DNA of 12,582 bases. Origin: Magnetococcales bacterium (GTDB lineage: Bacteria; Pseudomonadota; Magnetococcia; Magnetococcales; JADGCH01). Position numbers and translations under genes: made by a program. Location: the NCBI GenBank assembly GCA_015228995.1, contig JADGCM010000040.1:1-12582 (forward strand), given 5' to 3'. Below the pieces are notes generated by a model. The model had not been told where the DNA came from and did no database searches. It saw nothing but the letters and a program-made list of their open reading frames with translations. Shown piece by piece: positions 7,656 to 12,582 of this stretch (position 1 is its first letter; each line of letters begins with the position of its first letter).

Positions 7656-7930
7656 CTGTTCTGTTTTATGCTAATGAACATGAGCCATTGCATGTGCATG
7701 GCAAATCACAAGGCCGAGAGTCCAGGGCTGAGATTATTGTTCTCAACGGCACAGTTGTAGAAGTCCGTTATAGCGCGGTTGCTGGACGTCCCCCATTAGA
7801 CCGCCAAGAGATGCGCTATTTTGAGGAGTTGGTCTCTGCTCATGCCAGTGATATCGTTGCCAAATGGATTGATTTTTTCGTGCTCCATAAGCCTATTGTG
7901 CCTGAACGTATTACCAGGAGGATCAAATGA
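7625..7930 (+). CDS. DUF4160 family protein (toxin/antitoxin-like module, first gene)
   Basis: 101 residues recognisable as DUF4160. They include the N-terminal 'MPKLYEYFGLTVLFYAN' strand pair and the conserved His-rich segment 'HEPLHVHG' (H19, H23, H25), followed by a beta strand, 'RAEIIVLNG'. The C-terminal helix 'MRYFEELVSAHASDIVAKWIDFF' (in two parts) is typical of the family. The biochemical role is not established. DUF4160 genes are commonly paired with DUF2442 genes, and the pair has been regarded as a possible toxin-antitoxin-like unit. The start is a GTG with a purine-rich GGGAAGAG about ten bases upstream; M1-P2 at this position agrees with the family N-terminus. The stop overlaps the next gene by four bases (ATGA). 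It is foreign to the cus operon, and the order and coupling suggest the two products work together. Confidence 0.85.
   Translation: MPKLYEYFGLTVLFYANEHEPLHVHGKSQGRESRAEIIVLNGTVVEVRYSAVAGRPPLDRQEMRYFEELVSAHASDIVAKWIDFFVLHKPIVPERITRRIK
7916..7921 (+). promoter_or_regulatory. Strong Shine-Dalgarno of the DUF2442 gene
   Basis: AGGAGG lies five bases before the ATG at 7927, inside the last codons of the DUF4160 gene. It is stronger than the signal of the partner gene, consistent with higher translation of the second product. Confidence 0.8.
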
Positions 7931-8208
7931 TTGCTGCTATTATCAACATTATTGTTGTGGAACAGGTGGGCGATTTTCGTTTACGGTTGCAATTCGATGA
8001 TAATACCGAACAGATAGTTGATTTCTATCCATTTTTATCACACGCGCGCCACCCAGCTATTCGGGCCTGGCTAGACCCGGTCCGTTTTGCAACATTTCGT
8101 CTCGAATATGGCGAGCTGGTTTGGGGTGATTATGACCTGTGTTTCCCGATTATAGACTTATATTATAATCAGCTTGAACATCACCCTGCCATGGAATCAG
8201 TAGCTTGA
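7927..8208 (+). CDS. DUF2442 family protein (partner of DUF4160)
   Basis: 93 residues matching DUF2442. They contain a beta strand, 'FRLRLQFDDNTEQIVDFYPFL', read as two strands (residues 17-37), a 'LDPVRFATFRLEYGELVWGD' core (49-68), and the family-typical ending 'D-x-x-x-x-IIDLYYNQL' (70-83). In the family this region reads 'W.nG.D..pd.LY'. The function is not proven; in DUF4160/DUF2442 pairs it is plausibly the regulatory or antidote partner. Start ATG 7927 overlaps the preceding stop by 4 bp and has an optimal AGGAGG. The stop (8206-8208) lies only nine bases before the ATG of cusA. Ribosomes terminating here may therefore be what initiates cusA, whose own upstream signal is poor. Confidence 0.82.
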   Translation: MIAAIINIIVVEQVGDFRLRLQFDDNTEQIVDFYPFLSHARHPAIRAWLDPVRFATFRLEYGELVWGDYDLCFPIIDLYYNQLEHHPAMESVA

Positions 8209-8217
8209 GAATTAGTT

Positions 8218-8263
8218 ATGCTAGCCGCTACCATCTCCTGGTCCAGTCGTAACCCGTTCCTCA
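8218..8263 (+). repeat. 46-bp direct repeat, copy 2 (5' end of intact cusA)
   Basis: Identical over 46 bases to 7542-7587. This copy is part of the intact pump gene and opens it at its first base. The duplication boundary coincides exactly with the start codon. Confidence 0.97.
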
Positions 8264-11200
8264 TTCTGCTGCTGACGCTGTTTATCATTATTGCTGGTCT
8301 CTATGCCGTGGTGCGCATCCCATTGGATGCTCTTCCCGATCTGTCGGATGTGCAGGTGATTGTTTACACCGATTATGCCGGCCAAGCGCCCCAGGTGGTG
8401 GAAGATCAAGTGACCTATCCACTGACGACGGCCCTGTTGTCGGTACCCCATTCGCGGGTCGTGCGCGGCTTTTCATTCTTCGGCGCCTCATTTGTCTATG
8501 TCATCTTTGCCGATGGTACCGATATTTATTGGGCGCGCTCGCGGGTGTTGGAATATCTCAACGTCGTTAGTGGCCGGTTGCCTACCGGCGTGACGCCGCA
8601 GCTGGGTCCCGATGCCACCGGGGTCGGCTGGGTCTACCAATATGTGGTGACGGCGGCCCAGTACACCTTGGCTGAGCTGCGGGCCATTCAAGACTGGTAT
8701 TTGCGTTATCAATTGACACGCACCGCTGGCATTGCCGAAGTGGCCTCTCTTGGGGGCTTTGTTACCACTTATCAGGTCACGGTTGACCCGACCAAGCTGC
8801 GTAGTTACGGTGTGTCGTTGGAGCGGCTGGCCCAGGTCATTCGTGACTCCAACCGTGATGTTGGCGGTCGGGTCATTGAGATGGCTGAGACCGAATATAT
8901 GGTGCGCGGCCGGGGCTATCTGCGCGGGATTGCCGATCTGGAACAGCTGGTCGTCAAGGCCAGTCAGGGCACGGCCGTGCTGCTGCGTGATATCGCCCGC
9001 GTCGAGCTGGTCCCCGATGAACGGCGTGGCTTGACCGAACTCAATGGCGAAGGCGAGGTGGTTTCCGGCATCGCCATGGCCCGTTATGGCCAGAACGCCC
9101 TGGAAGTGATCCATAACTTAAAGCAGCGTCTGGCTGAGGTGACGGCTGGTTTGCCATCAGGGATCAGCGTGACAGCGGTTTATGATCGTTCCGATCTCAT
9201 CCATCGGGCCATCACTACCCTCAAGCAGACACTGATAGAAGAGTCCCTTATTGTCGCTGTGGTCTGTGTGCTGTTTCTACTGCATCTGCGTTCGGCTTTG
9301 GTGGCGATTCTGATGTTGCCGGTGGGCATTCTGCTGGCTTTTATCGCTATGTACAGCCTCGGCATGAATTCCAATCTGATGAGCCTGGGCGGTATTGCCA
9401 TTGCCATTGGCGCTATGATCGACGCGGCCATTGTCATGATTGAAAACGCCCATAAACACCTAGAACGGTTGCCTCCAGGTGGCTCACGTCGTGACGCCAT
9501 CTTGGAGGCCTGTCGTGAGGTCGGGCCAGCGCTGTTCTTCTCGTTGCTGATCATTACTGTCTCGTTTCTGCCGGTGTTTACCCTGGAGGCGCAGGAGGGG
9601 CGCTTGTTTGCCCCCTTGGCCTGGACCAAAACCTTTGCTATGGCCGGTGCGGCCCTGCTGTCGGTGACGTTGGTGCCGGTGTTGATGGGGCTGTTTATTC
9701 GGGGCCACATTTTGCCGGAGTCGAAAAACCCTCTTAACCGGTTATTGATCTGGCTCTATCGGCCCATCATCGTTGTGGTGTTGCGCTGGCGGCGGCTCAC
9801 CCTGGTAGTGGCACTGATGGCGATGGCCGCCTCGGTTTATCCCATGACCCGTCTGGGCAGTGAGTTCATGCCGACCCTCAATGAGGGCACCTTATTTTAC
9901 ATGCCCACCACCTTGCCGGGTTTATCGATCACCAAGGCGGCGGAGTTATTACAGCTGCAAAACCGGATCATCAAGACCTTTCCCGAGGTCGAGTCGGTAT
10001 GGGGCAAGGCTGGCCGTGCCAATAGTGCTACCGATCCAGCACCAACCGAGATGTTTGAGACGGTCATCAACCTCAAGCCCCCTTCCGAGTGGCGGCCCGG
10101 TCTTACTATTGACGCTCTCATAGCCGAAATGGACCAAGCGTTACAACTACCGGGCATTGCCAATGCCTGGACCATGCCGATCAAGGCGCGTATCGACATG
10201 TTATCGACCGGTATTCGTACACCGGTCGGCATCAAGGTATTTGGTAACGACCTAACGGTGATGGAACAGCTGGCGCAACAGATCGAAACGGTGGTGAAAC
10301 AGCTACCAGGGACCAGCAGCGCTTACGCCGAGCGGCTCACCGGTGGCTATTATCTCAACATTGAACCGCAGCGGCAGCAATTAGCCCGTTATGGTCTGAC
10401 CATCGGTGATATGCAACAAACCATTGCCATGGCCTTGGGGGGGGAGCCAGTGACCACGTTGCTCAATGGCCGTGAGCGTTACAATGTCGCCCTGCGTTAT
10501 CCACGCGATAGCCGTTCCGATCCGCAGCAAATCGCTAACGAGGTGTTGCTGACTGCTATGGATGGTACTATGGTACCGTTGGGACAAGTGGCTCAGGTGA
10601 GTCTGGCTAAAGGAGCCCCGAGCATTCGTACCGAAAATGGCCTGTTGTCGGCCTATATCTACGTTGATACCCGCGATAGTGACATTGGTGCTTATGTGGC
10701 TGCCGCCCAGCGACTGGTGGCGGAGCAGGTCAAAATGCCCCCTGGTTTTTACCTCAGTTGGAGTGGCCAGTTCGAATATATGCAGCGGGCCATCAAAAAA
10801 ATGGTCATTGTGGTGCCGGTGACCTTATTGACGATCTTCCTGTTGCTCTATCTCAATTTTCGGCGTCTCAGCAACACGTTAATTGTCATGCTATCGGTGC
10901 CTTTTGCTCTGATCGGCGGGGTCTGGCTGTTGTGGTGGCTCGACTACAACCTGTCGGTAGCGGTGGCGGTGGGCTTCATTGCTTTGGCGGGTGTCGCCGC
11001 CGAGACCGGCGTGGTGATGTTGATCTATCTCGACCACGCCTGGCAACAGGTGCAACAGCAATGTCGCGACCAGCAGCGGCCGCCGATGTTGGCGGATCTG
11101 TATGCTGCCGTCATGGAAGGTGCTGTCGAACGGGTCCGCCCGAAAATGATGACCGTGGTTGCCATCATGGCCAGTTTATTACCAATCTTATGGAGCACGG

Positions 11201-11334
11201 GCACCGGCTCAGAGGTAATGAGCCGCATCGCCGCCCCCATGGTCGGGGGCATGGTCTCATCGACCATCTTAACACTGGTGGTCATCCCGGCCTTGTATGC
11301 GTTGGTGCAACAGCGTATGTTGACAAAAACGTAG
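8218..11334 (+). CDS. cusA: Copper/silver RND efflux pump, CusA-like
   Basis: The inner-membrane proton-driven pump, 1038 residues, full length for heavy-metal efflux RND proteins. It has a TM1 'NPFLILLLTLFIII' near residues 12-25 and the porter-domain signature 'RIPLDALPDLSDVQV'. The TM4 segment 'IGAMIDAAIVMIENAHK' carries D402, the counterpart of the proton-relay Asp (D405) of E. coli CusA. M562 ('YMPTTLPG'), M612 ('TEMFETV') and M661 ('DMLSTG') keep exactly the 50/49 spacing of the E. coli copper-binding triad M573/M623/M672. That supports Cu(I)/Ag(I) rather than Zn/Co specificity. The second half repeats the membrane domain and ends 'GSEVMSRIAAPMVGG...VIPALYAL'. The gene has lost its ancestral Shine-Dalgarno to the upstream cassette. 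Only GAGA, then ATTAGTT, precedes the ATG, so expression probably depends on coupling to the DUF2442 gene. An eight-G run lies at 10437-10444. No dedicated regulator (CusRS, CueR) is in the window. Confidence 0.96.
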   Translation: MLAATISWSSRNPFLILLLTLFIIIAGLYAVVRIPLDALPDLSDVQVIVYTDYAGQAPQVVEDQVTYPLTTALLSVPHSRVVRGFSFFGASFVYVIFADGTDIYWARSRVLEYLNVVSGRLPTGVTPQLGPDATGVGWVYQYVVTAAQYTLAELRAIQDWYLRYQLTRTAGIAEVASLGGFVTTYQVTVDPTKLRSYGVSLERLAQVIRDSNRDVGGRVIEMAETEYMVRGRGYLRGIADLEQLVVKASQGTAVLLRDIARVELVPDERRGLTELNGEGEVVSGIAMARYGQNALEVIHNLKQRLAEVTAGLPSGISVTAVYDRSDLIHRAITTLKQTLIEESLIVAVVCVLFLLHLRSALVAILMLPVGILLAFIAMYSLGMNSNLMSLGGIAIAIGAMIDAAIVMIENAHKHLERLPPGGSRRDAILEACREVGPALFFSLLIITVSFLPVFTLEAQEGRLFAPLAWTKTFAMAGAALLSVTLVPVLMGLFIRGHILPESKNPLNRLLIWLYRPIIVVVLRWRRLTLVVALMAMAASVYPMTRLGSEFMPTLNEGTLFYMPTTLPGLSITKAAELLQLQNRIIKTFPEVESVWGKAGRANSATDPAPTEMFETVINLKPPSEWRPGLTIDALIAEMDQALQLPGIANAWTMPIKARIDMLSTGIRTPVGIKVFGNDLTVMEQLAQQIETVVKQLPGTSSAYAERLTGGYYLNIEPQRQQLARYGLTIGDMQQTIAMALGGEPVTTLLNGRERYNVALRYPRDSRSDPQQIANEVLLTAMDGTMVPLGQVAQVSLAKGAPSIRTENGLLSAYIYVDTRDSDIGAYVAAAQRLVAEQVKMPPGFYLSWSGQFEYMQRAIKKMVIVVPVTLLTIFLLLYLNFRRLSNTLIVMLSVPFALIGGVWLLWWLDYNLSVAVAVGFIALAGVAAETGVVMLIYLDHAWQQVQQQCRDQQRPPMLADLYAAVMEGAVERVRPKMMTVVAIMASLLPILWSTGTGSEVMSRIAAPMVGGMVSSTILTLVVIPALYALVQQRMLTKT

Positions 11335-11397
11335 CAGAGAAAGAGTGTTATGGCGTACAGTAACGGGGGTGCGGCGTTTTTTAGCGACGGTTATCAT

Positions 11398-11412
11398 GTT
11401 GCCTGAGGCAAC
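11398..11412. other. Small hairpin in the convergent gap between cusA and the minus-strand genes
   Basis: gttgcc-tga-ggcaac forms a 6-bp stem with a 3-nt loop between the two convergent stops (11334 and 11421). No T-run follows on either strand, so it is not a convincing terminator. Confidence 0.25.
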
Positions 11413-11420
11413 GCGGGCAT

Positions 11421-11582
11421 CTACGCCGTTTTGCAATCCATCGTACCTGGATGTCTTCCACGCGGGTTTATTTTTGCATCACACATAGCCACTTTTAGAT
11501 GATCAATAAACCTCAGCACATCAGCCGCCTTCTCATCTGGTAGGGAGCAGGCTGATTGATAGATCTGTTCTGCCAACGTCAC
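11421..11582 (-). CDS. DUF2281-like small antitoxin-type protein
   Basis: 53 codons on the minus strand from GTG (11582-11580) to TAG (11423-11421). The first 30 residues read VTLAEQIYQS-ACSLPDEKAA-DVLRFIDHLK. This closely follows the DUF2281 pattern 'LaeqIyekv..LPe....evldFieFLK', a family that includes VapB-like antitoxins and other small partner proteins. The C-terminal 23 residues do not follow the family. The start overlaps the upstream methyltransferase-fragment stop by four bases (GTGA), and a perfect AGGAGGT (11589-11595) lies six bases before it. The spacing strongly supports it as a real gene despite its size and non-ATG start. No toxin gene lies downstream, because the next gene is convergent cusA. 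It may be an orphan, or may belong to the defence locus to the right. Confidence 0.6.
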   Translation of the reverse strand: MTLAEQIYQSACSLPDEKAADVLRFIDHLKVAMCDAKINPRGRHPGTMDCKTA

Positions 11583-12517
11583 GGTGTTACCTCCTGGTTC
11601 ATTTTATCTCCTTTATCCCACGCCGCCAGCACCAGCCTTGCGGTGCGGTACTCGCCGTATAGTTTCATTTCCTTATTTTTCAGCACGCGGAAGGTCTCGC
11701 TCGGGTAGTCGGGTCCCATTACCTCGGCTGGGTCGAGGATATAACGCAGTTCATCCCGGCTCAAGCCGTACAGGCGGGCATAATGGGCATCGAGTTCAGC
11801 GCGCAGCATCGCCCGCCGTTCCACATCCCAGCCAAACGGCGGCCCTTGGTAGCCCAAATCTTCGGCAAAGGGCCGCATATCGTGGGCAGTATAGACCAAT
11901 TCTAAAACACGCGGGGTTATGAAGGCGATGTCATCGGGTGCGTAGTGTTTGGGGGTCAAAGTAGCTAATTGCTGTTTGACGTGATATTTCAAATGTGTGC
12001 CGCCGATTTTTTGTCGGGAGGCATAATCGTGGGCCAGGCTGTTTTGGTCTGCTAGCAAACAGGCCATGGCTGTGGCCTCGATATTCGAGGGAAACATGAG
12101 CAAAAAAGTATCCCCACATCCCACCCGTGGCACCACGCCGGCGATGACGGTGCGCTCGTCGGTAGAGCGGCAGATATCCCGCCAGCCCATTAGCCAGCGG
12201 CGCGACCACCCTTTGGCACGTAAGCGGCTTTCGACCTCTTGCTCTGCTACCCAATAGCGGGGCAGCGGTGCATAGTCGGGGCGGTTCTTTTCTTCCAGCG
12301 TCACATCGCGTGAGTCCGTGCCTTTGTCAGCATAAGTGGCCCAGCGGTGGTCGAACTGATGCACCATCTTGGCCTCGTATAAGGGCAACCACTTCTGGCT
12401 ATCCCGCATTTCCATAGCCGCCAACTGTGCCGCCGTGCGGAACAGATGGCTGTCGTTGGACATGTGAAACATGGCCATGAACCGGATGCCCCACGGATTA
12501 TCGGGCGTGGAAGTCAT
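11579..12517 (-). CDS. Orphan C-terminal (target-recognition) part of an Eco57I/type IIG-like DNA methyltransferase
   Basis: 312 residues from the ATG at 12517-12515. Conserved stretches 'NPWGIRFMAMFHMSNDSHLF' (7-26), 'LPLYEAKMVHQFDHRWATY' (44-62), 'WRDICRSTDERTVI' (112-125) and a 'TFRVLKNKE...YGEYRTARLVL' ending belong to the region after the catalytic domain in Eco57I-type adenine methyltransferases. These occur in type IIG restriction enzymes and related defence systems such as DISARM. The SAM-binding and NPPY motifs are absent, so this piece alone cannot methylate DNA. In family members this segment follows a long N-terminal part. Here the frame is closed upstream by a TGA (complement of 12578-12580) inside a 22-bp tandem repeat. 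It may be a broken gene, a split subunit or a phase-variable one. I preferred ATG 12517 to the in-frame GTG 12559, which lies in the repeat. The stop overlaps a DUF2281-like gene by 4 bp. Confidence 0.75.
   Translation of the reverse strand: MTSTPDNPWGIRFMAMFHMSNDSHLFRTAAQLAAMEMRDSQKWLPLYEAKMVHQFDHRWATYADKGTDSRDVTLEEKNRPDYAPLPRYWVAEQEVESRLRAKGWSRRWLMGWRDICRSTDERTVIAGVVPRVGCGDTFLLMFPSNIEATAMACLLADQNSLAHDYASRQKIGGTHLKYHVKQQLATLTPKHYAPDDIAFITPRVLELVYTAHDMRPFAEDLGYQGPPFGWDVERRAMLRAELDAHYARLYGLSRDELRYILDPAEVMGPDYPSETFRVLKNKEMKLYGEYRTARLVLAAWDKGDKMNQEVTP
11589..11595 (-). promoter_or_regulatory. Shine-Dalgarno for the DUF2281-like gene
   Basis: On the minus strand this reads AGGAGGT, six bases before the GTG start at 11582. 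It lies in the last codons of the preceding gene. It is the main evidence that the short frame is translated. Confidence 0.65.
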
Positions 12518-12529
12518 GTTTGTTACTTC

Positions 12530-12582
12530 CCCCTCACCCATGCCCCTTTTTCCCCTCACCCATGCCCCTTTTTCCCCTCACC
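12530..12582. repeat. 22-bp tandem repeat at the right edge (2.4 copies visible)
   Basis: Copies at 12530-12551 and 12552-12573 are identical, and a third begins at 12574 and is cut by the window end. The unit is cccctcaccc-atg-cccc-ttttt. Read on the minus strand, each copy offers a GAGGGG and an ATG. It lies directly upstream of the methyltransferase fragment. The unit length is not a multiple of three, so changes in copy number would shift any frame crossing it. Confidence 0.9.

Larger units (their letters stand above)
7588..8217 (+). other. Inserted DUF4160-DUF2442 cassette between cusB and cusA
   Basis: The 630 bases between the two 46-bp repeats hold a 37-bp leader and two overlapping small genes, ending nine bases after the second stop. 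The segment is visibly more A+T-rich than the flanking cus genes. It interrupts an operon in which cusB would otherwise be followed by cusA after six bases. No transposase, terminal inverted repeats or short target duplication is seen, so the mode of insertion is unknown. Recombination between the repeats would remove 676 bp and restore the ancestral junction exactly. Confidence 0.75.

Noticed and set aside
7588..8217. Insertion sequence or group II intron as the origin of the cassette
   Set aside because: No transposase or reverse transcriptase, no terminal inverted repeats and no intron structure. The 46-bp duplication is far longer than usual IS target duplications.
8488..9114. Long minus-strand open frame (208 codons) opposite cusA
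   Set aside because: It lies wholly antisense to a strongly conserved part of the pump gene, has no recognisable family features and no convincing ribosome binding site. It is a codon-bias shadow.
10758..11363. Plus-strand open frame of 201 codons overlapping the end of cusA
   Set aside because: Low-complexity Arg/Gly/His-rich translation in the +1 frame of a conserved gene, with no domain features.
11350..11406. 18-codon frame beginning ATGGCGTAC just after cusA
   Set aside because: Too short and without family resemblance; the purine-rich stretch before it (GAGAAAGAG) is not sufficient evidence.

Overview
The window looks like a chromosomal accessory stretch from a Gram-negative bacterium, most likely a member of the Pseudomonadota. 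The evidence is a complete tripartite RND copper/silver efflux operon (outer-membrane factor, periplasmic adaptor, inner-membrane pump), moderately high G+C in the core genes, and G+C-rich dispersed hairpin repeats. Nothing in the sequence fixes the genus.

Left part (1-4665, + strand): a radical SAM enzyme with a Cys-rich C-terminal cluster region is followed by a 1124-residue modular protein. That protein has seven WD40/TolB-like (PD40) propeller blades, then seven Ig-like domains arranged as a ~300-residue super-repeat with EF-hand-like loops. It has no visible signal peptide. The 342-bp gap at 4666-5007 is built almost entirely from inverted-repeat and hairpin DNA. The end of this repeat supplies the ribosome binding site of the next gene.

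Centre (5011-11334, + strand): cusC-cusB-cusA-type genes. cusC and cusB overlap by 4 bp. Between cusB and cusA sits a two-gene cassette (DUF4160 + DUF2442, also overlapping by 4 bp). It is bounded by an exact 46-bp direct duplication of the first 46 bases of cusA. The first copy still sits behind the original Shine-Dalgarno of cusA but now runs into a 37-codon dead-end frame. The second copy begins the intact pump gene. The parsimonious reading is that a small toxin/antitoxin-like cassette was inserted at the cusA start codon with duplication of the cusA 5' end. The pump protein is preserved, but its translation start was rewired. Three Met residues in CusB and three in CusA match the Cu(I)/Ag(I)-binding Met sets of the E. 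coli proteins, so copper/silver is the likely substrate.

Right part (minus strand, 12582 to 11421): a 312-residue orphan C-terminal (target-recognition) part of an Eco57I/type IIG-like DNA methyltransferase is closed off upstream by a stop inside a 22-bp tandem repeat. It is followed, with a 4-bp overlap and a strong Shine-Dalgarno, by a 53-codon DUF2281 antitoxin-like gene. This end looks like an eroded or phase-variable defence locus convergent with the efflux operon.

The most noteworthy observation is the seamless DUF4160-DUF2442 insertion into the copper efflux operon. No wholly new system can be claimed from sequence alone.
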